Shown here piece by piece: positions 37,121 through 48,500 of a DNA stretch of 64,000 bases (its first letter is position 1; each line of letters starts with the position of its first letter). The notes under the pieces are model-generated. The model worked only from the letters and a program-made list of their open reading frames with translations, searched no databases and was not told the DNA's origin. This DNA is from Stratiolaelaps scimitus (lineage: Eukaryota > Arthropoda > Arachnida > Mesostigmata > Laelapidae). Position numbers and translations under genes: made by a program. Location: the NCBI GenBank assembly GCA_019614645.1, contig JABWDB010000016.1:4712001-4776000 (forward strand), written 5' to 3'.

Positions 37121-38394
37121 ATGACGATGATAGCCTCAGCCTGACGTTCATTTGCTAAGTAAAATAATTACAATAATAATAATAATATAGCTCAATTCAA
37201 CCTTTACCTTTATGAAACTGCCACAATACACGTTTCCAGCAGACGCCCAACGGGTATCGGGTATACTCCGCTGAATTCGAAGGCATTGAGCAATCATTGG
37301 TTGTGTACTGAAGGTTGATAGCACAGAGCGAAACAGATATGAATTCTAGGATGGGTACTTATGAATGCGTCACCAGCACCTTGCAGTGGCATTGCTCGTT
37401 GCACGGCTTCATATCTAATACTTATTGGTGATTCATATATCTTTCTATTTCGAGCCCCTCTATAGACCACTCGTATACCACCATGTGGAGTGTCACAGCG
37501 ACGACTGGTAATAGAGATCGAATATGATTAATTCAACCTGGCATTGCCTCTTTCTCAAGGCCTGTCATAAAGAGAGGCGATTCCGCATCATCAACCAACT
37601 AAGTGCAAGTGAATTAATTAACAGCTGCATTATTTCGTTAATCACAAAAACGACGGACAATTATCGAACCGTGCAAAATACATCCAAGTGTTTTCGATCG
37701 CCAGAATAATCGCCTTTTTGGTCAATATATCATTTATTGTTGATATATTATTATCTTAATTATTATTGACACATATCATTTTCTATTGTGTCGTCCAATG
37801 AGAGCTAGCCCGCCGCTTCGGAATGGCCGACAGCTCTGTCGATATGGTCCACTGTGAGACGACACCAACTTAGACCAGCTGTTGTCGTTGTTTGTGCTGC
37901 TAGCTGTTAGCTGTTTGTGCCCAGTAAACTTTAATTAAGCGAATTAGTATTATCTTTAATATATGACAAAGCGTCTTTGGCTTGCAATGTTCTTCTGCCT
38001 TCTAGCTATTCTGCTATCAGCTGAAGCGGCTGAAAACTTCTCATCTTTAGTAGGACGAACCACAACGACATTGTTTCGAAGTTAAGTTTATTATTCGAAG
38101 ACCCTCGAAACGAAAATGGAACAGCTTACTTTTATACGAATCTAATACTCTCAAGAAGTTCATAGTTATTTCAAGCAGCCAACGCCGTCTACTTTCACTT
38201 CTGGCTGTGATAGATGTCAAAACGGCAGTTTTTTTAAATCTGTATCGACCAGGTGTATTAGAACATCTGTCATCATCTGTCGGAAGGCTTCTCTTTCTGG
38301 TAGCTCGAACGTTCTGCTCAGCCCCACCGCCACAAATCGTGGTGCCTCATAGAGCTCGTGGACGAGCTTGTTCTTGGCCGACAGGTAGAGGTAA

Positions 38395-38540
38395 AGCTTT
38401 ATTGGGTTATTAAAGGAGCTGCAATTTTACACTGCTTAGCTCTCTTATATGTCATCATCACGTAGCGGGACTCGAACCTGCGGCCTCTGACGTCCAACAG
38501 CCAGAGCCTTAGCCGTCCAACCGCCACCGCGCTGGAAACG
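38395..38540 (-). mobile_element. tRNA-derived SINE-like repeat
   Basis: On the minus strand: box-A-like GTGGCGGTTGGACGGCTAAG, then box B GGTTCGAGTCC about 30 bases later, then a tail containing TGATGATGACATATAAGAG and TTAATAACCCAATAAAGCTT. It is related to the copy at 23772-23868, and the tail is also found near 33405-33460. A tRNA promoter head with an unrelated shared tail is the usual structure of a SINE. Confidence 0.6.
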
Positions 38541-39244
38541 ACGAGGCCTAAGACGTGCCTCAAATAGGTGGGGCTGACGCGTTAATTGAACGCCTAGATG
38601 TCAGCGTTGAAAAACTAACTAAACTAATTAACTAACTGTCATTGTAATTTCCTTTGTCTGACATTCATACGTTTCAAATTGAGGTTCATTCAAGGTAACT
38701 GCAGTTTCCACAATGCAATCAAGTTCTCACATGAACAAATGTCGAGTTGTCAACACTAACATTGCTATGGAGTGTCGTCTCGGGGTGGCGAAACTCGTAT
38801 ACATTTCCAATGATCCAGCTAGCGAAGACCCTCACGAGTCATCTCGCTGAGCAAGCATGACGACGACGACAACTCGGATGACAGCTGTTTTCAAAAGCTG
38901 TTTTACGTGAACGCGTTGTATGTATCGATTATGCGCTCAATGATTCCTTGAGGATCGTCACACCGATCTGGCGCAGAATGCTCGAATGTTCGATAGCGTC
39001 ATTACAGGAAGGATCGCTGCCATAGGCCGCTTGCACAAACCTCCACACAACGTTCATATGTTCGTGGTCTGCTCGATGCTGTTGTAGTGGCACCGTCTGG
39101 CTTTGCGTCGTTTTCGGGTATTACCCGTGTTGTCCACAGTAGCGATCAGGTGACTCTGTAAGATTGAACGAAGTGCTCAGTGCGGTCTCCCGTGATTTCA
39201 TGTGTGCCGGTGTGTTTAATGAAACGCAATAATTCTCGAGCGAC

Positions 39245-39814
39245 ATGTCTAGACGACAATTCGCAAACATGCCCGGCAAATGTCTGTTCAGATCGGAACC
39301 TCTATTCCCCGTACGAGTGAGAAACGAATTGAAGGCGATAAAGGAGAATCCCATCGAGGGGGTCACTGTCAACCTGGCTCATGCGTCTGACATCTACGAA
39401 TGGGATGTTATCATCGCGGGCCCGGCGGGGACACCTTTCCTGGGGGGCTATTTCCTATTACGGGTTGAATTTCCCAAGAGCTACCCCATACTGCCGCCGC
39501 ATCTGCGCTTTTTAAGCAAGATATGGCATCCGAATGTCTTCCTTGACGGCGAGGTCTACTGCTTCGATCCGAACGCGTGGTCTGTAAATTTGACAATGAA
39601 AACTGTTCTCCTTCGACTACTGTCGCTCCTCGAAGAGCCGAGTCCGTTATTCGAAGCCAATACGCGCGCATTGGACACGTACAATCGCTGGATCGGTGGC
39701 GTGGATGACGAATACAAAAAGCGCGTCCAACTTGCCGTAGACGCAACGCACCTCGACAAGCACCGGATTAATATGGCAATGCGACCTCCAACAACGATCG
39801 AGGAGGCCTCATAG
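39245..39814 (+). CDS. E2-like protein with displaced active-site cysteine
   Basis: A 189-residue intronless frame with a UBC fold: NPIEGVTVNLAHASDIYEWD, GTPFLGGYFLLRVEFPKSYP, IWHPNVFLDGEV, VLLRLLSLLEEP and DDEYKKRVQ. It is closest to the neighbouring CDC34-like protein (shared GGYF, RF..IWHPNV..DG, PPTTIEE-type ending) but lacks the acidic loop. HPN is at 95-97. The residue ten positions after its His, where the catalytic Cys belongs, is Tyr105; a Cys follows at 106, and the usual ISIL is replaced by FDPN. It may be an inactive E2 variant, an enzyme using the shifted Cys, or a decaying retrocopy whose frame is still intact. Start is the ATG at 39245; a second ATG lies eight codons later. Confidence 0.75.
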   Translation: MSRRQFANMPGKCLFRSEPLFPVRVRNELKAIKENPIEGVTVNLAHASDIYEWDVIIAGPAGTPFLGGYFLLRVEFPKSYPILPPHLRFLSKIWHPNVFLDGEVYCFDPNAWSVNLTMKTVLLRLLSLLEEPSPLFEANTRALDTYNRWIGGVDDEYKKRVQLAVDATHLDKHRINMAMRPPTTIEEAS

Positions 39815-40629
39815 AAAGTGCCTACGCTGCAGTTGACAATACCATCCGTTAAAGTAGATACCATTAACAACATGATCAACATGTGACGACTCCACTTTGA
39901 CGGTGGCGAACTGCTGCTTGTAGTTGTACTAGTTATAAAAACCGTTGCAGCAGTTAGTACCTATGCTGTTCAAGCAGAACGGTGACATAATGAAGATCCG
40001 TTGAAGAAAGAGAGAGATCCCCGAATATGAAAATTTCCGAGAAGATCCCCGACTATGACCGCGGGAATCAACGGGGTTAAGGTTATCCCAGGTCATGCAT
40101 ATAGGAAATGTCCTAAACATGTCAATACGGCGCTCCCTCTCTACGAGTGCGCCGTGCGAGTGATTGATATGAAGGTTCTTGTTCTGGTGTGACATAAGCA
40201 TTTGAATTTCTCCCTCTAATTCCAGCACGACACTATAGTCACTATGTGTTTTTCTTGGATAAAGAACAAGGTAGGAGAAGGGGGCTTTGATAATTATTTA
40301 ATTAACAATAGTAATCGTAGTGGCATTAGTAATGGCAAAACCCTCCTTTAAAAAAGTAGCAGTAGTAATAATGATATAATAATTATTATTATTCTACACG
40401 AAATGACGCAGTGACAAAAAATCTAGTATTTGCCTGCAGACGACAGATATTTTACTAAATTTGCTAAATCATTAATTACTTCATTTTATATGTAGTTCAC
40501 AATTTAGTTGAAGGCAAACTCAATATGAAGATATGTACATATGTAGACGGATAAAGATAGTACAGATCATCTTCATTAAACCTAGAGTAGATGCACTGTA
40601 CCGCGTTTTAAGAGTGACTGAGTAGTAAG

Positions 40630-40668
<39 letters not shown>

Positions 40669-41419
40669 GTTATTATAAATGCGATATGTACATAACGATA
40701 TATCTGAGCTGTCCGGTCAGTATTCCTGCTTCTACCAACTGGGTACTCGCTTGTATTGAAGATAGGTACCTTCATTTCAGAATGATTCCTATGCAGTGTT
40801 CGCCAGAAAGCATACGTGACTGACATGTGCTCACGTGTTAATTAATCTGACATTTATGTTACTCGGCTTAAAAAATGTTCCATTGGAAAAAATAAACAAG
40901 TAATTTGAAAATGGTTTTGTTTGAGATGTCCTGCGATCATAGCTAGATTTGTCCAATCGGGGCATGTTATGGAATTATATGGCACAGCTGTTATTATAAG
41001 TAACCCCTATAAAACGGAAATGGGCAATGTATATTTTTGTTTCATACACACACTTTGTTTCAGAGGTCGGTTTAACAATATCTGAATTGGCTGCTATGTG
41101 TTTGCCAAGAAGAAGTCATATGTTGTGAGAGAGCTACCCCTCACGTAGGGCGCGAGACACTCCCGAGGGAAATAAAAAGTCATTTTCACAAATTGTTTCT
41201 TAGCTATGAATTTAGGTATGAATTTAGGTAAGACATTTATGCCAGCTCTGGTAGTCGTCACCGTCAGATCAAACATTGCACTCGTTAGCATGAGAAGATG
41301 TTTACCAATACAAATCTATGTACGCTTATCTATATTGTCAAACTTAGTCAATATTGGTATGATATTCACTTCCTCCCTCGTACATCGACATCTAAAGGCG
41401 ACGCGTCTCCCGAATTAGT
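39815..41419. other. Spacer with no recognised gene
   Basis: It contains ATT tracts near 40370-40395 and a (TA)n tract near 40629-40668. Open frames on both strands lack domain signatures. Confidence 0.5.
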
Positions 41420-41945
41420 CCCCCACTGTTTGCAGCCTCTCTTTGTCCAATTTTAATCCTGGGTACCATACTGGTGCTGCGCACGTCATAATCGGTTCAA
41501 CATAAATCGTAAAAAGTTTAACCAACAGGGCCGGATCGTTCCCTACGAAAGTAGCACAACGTCCGTAACATGATCAGTATATTTCAATGTGGTCGAGGTA
41601 ATTTCTCCTAAGTCGCGCATTGTGTCGGCACAGCGCAGAGGATGTCTACCAATTCGATACACATGTTTGGGATTCCCGCGACCGAAGTGTAGTACCACAC
41701 TATTGATTCATCCATAGTCTGGTCCATTTGAGAAACTGATCTAAGGCATTTTGAATTTGCGCCCTCTCATTGTCCGAGTCACCTTTAGAATAAATTTTTA
41801 CCTCATCTGCATATATCTTAGAGGATATGGGTTGTGGTAATATATACGTTGTGGAATGTATGTAGTGTATGTATATGTACATTATGTACATCAGGGGAGC
41901 TAATATCGTTCCGGCCTGGAAAGGAGGATGGAAAAGATCCATCTA
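41420..41945 (-). pseudogene. LINE-like reverse transcriptase fragment
   Basis: On the minus strand QAGTILAPLMYIMYI resembles the P-Q-G-S-x-L-G-P-L-L-F motif, and KIYADEVKIYS is the catalytic F/Y-A-D-D box with the second Asp changed to Glu. Further down, in shifted frames, VVLHFGRGNPKHVYRI and TMRDLGEI match the conserved segments after the active site of Jockey/CR1-type elements. In-frame stops and frame breaks show it is dead. It is a different element from the relic at 33897-34476. Confidence 0.7.
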
Positions 41946-42054
41946 CGAGGTCGAAGAGAGACGGGTGGGGAAACCGTGCAGAAATCTGGACTCGCGGTGT
42001 CCTTGTGCGCCGCTGACCGAAATGGAGTCCCATAAAGTCGGATTGCCTGTCGTC

Positions 42055-42155
42055 TGCCCGAGTCCGGTGGCGTGGTGCATCCGCATGCGCCTTGTAATAG
42101 AAGGAGACACGTGGGTGCGCGGGTTCGATCCCCACCGTTGCACATTTGCATTTAA
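42055..42155 (+). mobile_element. tRNA-like repeat, probable SINE head
   Basis: A box-A-like GTGGCGTGGTGCATCCGC is followed by a perfect box B, GGTTCGATCCC, at 42122-42132. The T arm pairs in four of five positions but no acceptor stem can be formed, so this is more likely a SINE head than a tRNA gene. It differs from the other two SINE-like copies. Confidence 0.45.
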
Positions 42156-42249
42156 AAGGGGTCCGTCTTACGAAGCAATGCTAAAAGCAGGAGTACCGCG
42201 GAAGTTAAATACCGGCTGAGAGTCGGCCCGAAAACTTTTTGTGTGTCGT

Positions 42250-45200
42250 CTGCTGCTCAGTGCCCGGCGCGGTTAGCCGCTACTGAATTTTAGTGAAGGT
42301 GGAGCAAATCCCAGAGGACGTCGTCTTTGTCGAGGGTGTTGTCAGTTGTCGTCGGCCCGCCCTTGATGTCCTCTCGTCGCTGCTGAGGTTGGCTGGCTTA
42401 GTCTCTAAGAACTCACCATTTGCACTCAACGAGGCCTCTACCGGGGGCGAGGAGCCAGAGGCAGAGAGGACGACCACCCCCGATTTGTCTCAGCCCACCC
42501 CCCGATCTGTGGCTGTGACTGGCCCGTTCGACGGTGAACATCGCCGGTTGGCGCCGGCCGGAAGGCTGTCAGTGGCTTATGTGCACTGTAGCGGCAGCGT
42601 CGGCGGCGATTCTATCCACAAGAGAATATCTAGCGCACACGGCTCCGGATACTCGGGCCACCGGCCGCCGTCAACAGGCAGCAGAGGGCAGCCCTGACGG
42701 CTGCTTTGTCCTTCCTTTCTGCGAGCTCTGTCGATCGCCCCACAGCGGTTGTCTCCGCCACCCGCTAACCGCGGCCGCCGCCGCCGTCGTCGTCGTCGCT
42801 GCTGCTGCTGGCCAATGCCGGCAGCCTGCTAGCAGCGGTTCGACGGCAATGGCAGAGCGCGGCTCACGGCTCAGACACACGGCTCCTCGCTCTCTCTCTT
42901 TTTCTCCAGATCTCTCTCTCTATCTCTCTCTCTCTACAGGAGCACCTCTCCCTCCTACCGTTGTCTGTCTCAGCTGTCCGAGCTAGCTTGAGCATGTGTG
43001 TCGCGAGCGCAGATGAGTATGCTGTAGTGGACTGGGTTGGCTGACCGGGAAAGCAGGGTGTTAGCGGCTTATCTGAGAGGAAAGACGACGACGACGGCGG
43101 TGGCGGCTATATGAAGACACGCTATAGCCTCTATATATGAGAGGTGGTATACGCTTCCGAGCTGCGAGTGTATGTATGAGCAGCTCAGACAGTGAATTGC
43201 AGTCTGTGCTATACGGCCAACGGCGAGAGACCGTGCCACCGCTAGACAGCGACTAGGAGAGGGTAGGTATGCACACTGCCGCCGCCGCCGCCGCCACCGC
43301 CGCCACCGCCGCCGCCGCTGCCGCTGCTCCGACGGCTGGATGGTTGCTCGGTCGGTGGGATAGCCAAACAGACAGACACGAGACAGGACGGGGCAGGTGT
43401 CATTCGTTCTGCCACTGAGCTTTGCCCGTTCTGCTGCTGCTGCTGCTACGGCTGCTGCTATTGCTACTGGAGCCAACGAAACTGCTAAGCCGGAAAGCAC
43501 GCAGGCCAGAAGATAATGAGCTGATCAGATGACGGCAGAGCCAGCAGAAGAATCAGCAGCAGCAGTGGTCTCTGTCGCGTATCTCGGAGGGACGAACGAG
43601 AAGTGTTGTATGCTTCGTTCACTGGATACTTACTGCTCTACTACTTGATACCCGCCTTGCCTGTCCTTGTCCAGCTGCAGCCGGCGGTGAGCAGCGGTAA
43701 CGAGTGCGAGAACAGCGGGTGTTTCTTCCTCGGTCTGGTGTCAGCGAACCGGCCGACCCTGGTGGCTGGGCCGTGTCCTGTGACCACCCACCAATAAATA
43801 CTACAACAGCAGTCGTCGAGGCCACCGCTGCAGCTGCAGCAGCAGAAGCTGCCGGCTACTGTTACGAAGCGAGTCGATCCTACTCGACCGTTCGCCAACT
43901 GCCACTTTATCTACGGGGGCTGCGACTAATATCCATCTGCAACATTGCTATCATCAGTATCTCTACCACTGGACTCTACTGCCTAGTTCACGATTTGATC
44001 GGTTGCGGGTGCTTCTGTGGCGTCTGGGCCGGCTACAGGCGTTCAGCAGCTATTGTGGTAGCGCAGTGGAGTCTCACGGAGTTTGGGTTTTCGGTGGCTT
44101 CGTCGATCAGTGGATGGATTCCGTCTCGTCGCCGTGATTGTACGATCAGGCCACTGTGCGACAGTGGCAATAGACAACGGTGGTCACAGTGGTGGCCCCG
44201 AGGGTAGAGTCGCCGGAGACACAGAGAGACCGAGAGAGGAACGAGCAGCGAGACCCCTTGTTGACCCCAGCGTCACCCGTTCATTGTGGTATATTTCGGG
44301 GACAACCTGACCACCCGATCCAAGCAGACGTCGTCCGATCGACGCCGGCCTTGGCCCGACGACCAGCGACGATCAGGGCAAACGCGAGAACGACAAGAAA
44401 CGGACAAACAGACAGCCAGCAGCGAACTCTGATCATCTCTGACCAGTGAAAGTGCCGGACGGCCCTGTGCAATACACCTATCCATCTACCTGTCTATCCA
44501 CGATCCATCTGAGTGTCTTGTGGGGGTCTATATCGTGTACCCTTCGTCTGCTGTAGTGCCCGTTTCCCTGGTGGCTCTGTATCTTGTATCGTGTCTGATA
44601 GTGGCTGTCGACCTGTGAGCGGTCTGCCGCAATCGTCGCTGTGCTTCGACTTGTGTTGATTCTGCTCCGCCTGTGGGTGGGTATCCCCGGTGCTGCTTCT
44701 CCCTGCGATTACGAGCATTATTGCCCTAAGTGCAACAACGATCGAGTTACGACTGACGAGACGTCGTGAGGCATACGGGACAAGCGTGAACTCGGTCACC
44801 ACTCGCGACAGCGACGGCTCAACAACAGCAGAGACAAGAGTAGTAGCAGCAGCATTATCATCAGCGTAGTTTTTCTCGTCCGTCTTGGCTCAGGTCGGGT
44901 CCATCTCCCAGAGCAAGCACCTCTTCTGCTCCTGGTGCTGTTTGCCCGACTCGGCGGCCCGAGACTGAGAGGGCTCCAATCCACCTACCTACGGCATTCT
45001 GCTCTGCTGATCAGACGAGGGCCTGGACTTTTCCCAGCGCCTGAACACACGATAGTCGCCCACCTTCCGCCGCCGGTCGGTCCGCTCCAACTCTTCGAGA
45101 CTCTTAGCAACTTCTGGCCGTCGTGGTCAGCGACCGACGAACGGCGCGTGGAGCCGTTCACAACAACTACTACTGCTGCTGCTGCTGCTCAACTAGCAGC

Positions 45201-45508
45201 ATCCACGGCTGACCCCACACGTTTCGACCTCCCGCGTACTATAGATTCGGGTTCGGCCCATTCTCGATTTTGGTTCCGGTGGGGGTGCGCTCTCTGTTAA
45301 AAGCAATCGTACGTCGATTGGTTCGTGTGCGTGGCTGTGAGTTGTGTTGTTTTGTGCTCGGCCGTGCTTAGCCGGATCTTGAGTGTGGTTACGTTCGTCT
45401 GGTTTCGTGTGGTTCTGTCTACCTGACTAGACTCGTAGGTGGAAAAGGTTTCAAATCCAAAAGGGAGGCTACGGCTTTGCGGAACTGTGCAGTAGTGAGG
45501 GGCAGGCC
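42250..45508 (+). promoter_or_regulatory. GC-rich 5' region of the zinc-finger-like gene
   Basis: A long CpG-rich region leads to the ATG at 45509. It holds GCC/CCG trinucleotide repeats near 43279-43325, CAG/CTG repeats near 43430-43450 and CT runs near 42890-42935. It probably contains promoter and 5' UTR sequence, maybe with upstream non-coding exons. A long open frame at 42293-42697 has no ATG start and no domain I recognise. Confidence 0.45.
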
Positions 45509-48500
45509 ATGTCCCGTTTCGGGGGCTACGGGGGTCCTCACACGGCAAATGGGGGTCACTTCCACCACCAAGGACATACGCCGGCACCTTACGCGGGGTA
45601 AGTGGAACGAAACGATTGCAATGCATAGACAGATATATTGATGTTATAGATAATAACGGCTCCCACAAACGGGTGCTACATAAGCAGTAGAGTCGACACA
45701 TGCCGGTGTAGAATTGGCATGTGCAAATACCATTCGTCGACATTCGAGGCAGTTGTTAACGCTGTGGTTAGCTTGCATGCATCCATACCGCTAGCCGTTG
45801 GCTAGACTTTACTGCGAAGACTGAATTAAAGGGAGACAACCGGACGGGCCATTTATGGCTGACTCTCTCTCTAGGCCTATATGTATCGAGATGTATATGT
45901 ATATATATATATTTACGTTCGTGTCGCGTCGGAACCTTTCGGCGTTGGTGAGCCTCTGTACCCCAACGGACCATAACGAGATAAGCTTATAGTGTAATGA
46001 GATCAGTGAGTAACCCAAACAGTTCCGCCTCAGCCAGCATTGAGACTGAGAGCTGTGTGCAAGCCTCGTGCAAGTCTGCAACCGTGTATTCAATCCAGCA
46101 GTCTGTGAAAATCCGCCTAGCTCTCTATGCATGGCTGCATCGCGGCAGGCTTGGCCACTTGACGTGGGCATAGGCGTCCACACTGTCGATGAGTCCCGTG
46201 CCACGCTGAGGCAGTTCGAGTACGCGTGCAGGTGCTTTTGTTACTCAGCAACCCCTCAATCCATAGAGAAACGATTGTATCGTTACAATCGTTTGTCCAT
46301 GGATTGAGGGGGTCATCGCAGTGCGCACGGAGCTCGGAAATCGCACGAAGCATATACAGCGTGTCCATTGAGAGGTAGTCGGCGAAAAGCTGCTTCATTA
46401 GTTGTCAAAGGCCAGGCATGAAGCTCGGCCACCCCGACAGGCAGACGACTCAGCCGCTTGCTGGCCTTACGCGCGCCTGGACAGCCATCTAGCCGGCTCA
46501 CGGACAGACAGACGTGTACCTTCCCCGTCGCCGGCGAGCTGCAAGCAGCTGAACGCTGCCCGCAGGATCAGCTGGGCCGGCGCTGGCCGCCGTGAAAAGG
46601 GAGGGAAGCACCGGCCGACCAACTGATCAACGGGCCCGAGTTGCCGTCATCGCGGCGGCGGCGGCAGCGGCGGCGGCAGCGGCGGCGGCGACCAGCTAGT
46701 TCTTCTGTCTCCTGGCTAGCTTCGGAGCCGTCAGTGGTAGCAGCGCGGGCGGCACGGCGAAGCCAGGAGCCGGCCACAGCAGACAGCAGCAAAGAGACGG
46801 AGACAGACAACAGCGCCCCGTAAAGGGAAGAGTGTGGAGCGGTGTTGCCCCAAGGGATGGCCCCAGCCCCGCTGTGGCTGCTATTCGGAGCTATGGTGCG
46901 TTGTCCGGAGCTGCAGCTGCCGTTGCTGCTGCTGCTGTTGTTGTTAACAGCAATGGAAACAGCGAGCGTCGGCAGAAAGCAGCCCGGGGGGGCAGGTGGC
47001 ATTGTTCACCGGCTCAGCGCCCGCGCTGGTCTCCAAACAACTGATGCAGGGGCTGGACACACAGCGACGGAAGGTCTGCTCACCGACCAAACAACCATAC
47101 ACTACTACTACTACTATGAAGAAGAAGAAGAAGAGGAAGCCGATTGGATTTTTGCTTTTACACAATTTGTGTTTTATGGTGGTGATTACTGTTGACGTTG
47201 TTTTCGTATATCGTAACATTCTCATATATATATATACACACACACACACATTGCTGTTGCTTGGTTACGTTCGACGGAGGCGTAGTTCTAGCTTGTCCCC
47301 TGGCGACAAGCTTCTCCTGTTGTTGCAGAGTGCCATGGTTAACGACCTAAGACCTTCGAGGGCCCCTTCCTCTAGCGAGAAACCAAGATGGAAACAAGCC
47401 GTTAACCGATGCTCGAGGTCACGATCTGCGTACCGCTGGGTCAAACAAACACGCGTGCACTCCGATCGTGACGTCGCCGATGGAGGGTACCCAATTCACA
47501 CTGTACTATCTCTGTCGGGGAGGGATGTTACAGTAGCAGCATCAGCAATAATAGTAGAAATAGCAGTAGTCATCGTGGTAGTGTTTTAATAGTGGTGGTA
47601 CCCGCGCCAGCAGAAGCAGTATAGCGGTTCTATGGGCGAGTTAGTCCGCGAGTATGACCTTGCGAGGCTGCTCGCCTCCACTTATGGTGAAACCGGTCAA
47701 ATTGCTGTCAGACTGGAGGGCCCGGGCGGGGGAGATCTTTTTGCCGTTTCAATATACGACGATTTCCATCGATATATGAATCTACGAGCGAACAAATGAA
47801 CGTATCTCTCCCGGTCCCTCACTGTTCCTGCTTCCGTTTCGAAGGCGTCCCGCTTTCTGCCCCGATTTTGGCTATTTTGTCGCCCCCGAATGACAAAGGT
47901 AAACGTGTTTAGCATGGACAATCGCCGGGCCGGGTCGGCGGTCACTGACTCGACAGTGCCGCAGGAGGTGTGGGCTTTTTTTACGTGGGTTTGCAGAGCC
48001 AAGCTGATGGCTGACAAGAGAAGGGCCTACTAGAGCAGGGCATGAAACATCCGAGGTTGAACTGTTATATTATAGCGTTGCACATTGCGGACGACAGCGA
48101 TAGCTAACACAAACCCTGTCATAGGGCGAAGTTGCCATGCTGGAGCAATATTTGAACTATCTGTATTTACTGTAGTACGCACATCTGAGTGGGGCATATA
48201 GGTATATTCGTAGCGCTAATGATATGGGGACTCGAGTGAGGGTGTTACATCGCATCGGGCAAATGTATGAGAGATCATAGAGAATCAGTATAGATATGCA
48301 ACTGTGGAGAGCAGGCTGCCAGAGCAGGGCCGTCGAAGTGGTACTAGTGGAAATATAACAAAAAATTACTAATAGTCCATAAAATTCCCCTCGTCTATGC
48401 CTTAAGCGCTATCGCCCTGCCCGGTCTCTGTGAAGGTGCATCTGTGTGTGCTGGTGTTTCTCAGGAGGGCTCCATCACGTGTGTGTCTCTCTCCAAGCCG

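Larger units (their letters stand above)
36578..39244. other. Spacer between the two E2-like genes
   Basis: No gene recognised. It contains a short retroelement fragment near 37078-37120, a SINE-like copy at 38395-38540 and short ATT tracts. Confidence 0.5.

Noticed and set aside
42122..42132. Possible tRNA gene with a perfect box B
   Set aside because: No acceptor or anticodon stem could be folded around it, so I treat it as a SINE head.
42293..42697. 134-codon frame upstream of the zinc-finger-like gene
   Set aside because: There is no ATG at its start, no splice sites clearly bound it, and no family is recognised; it may be a retroelement remnant.
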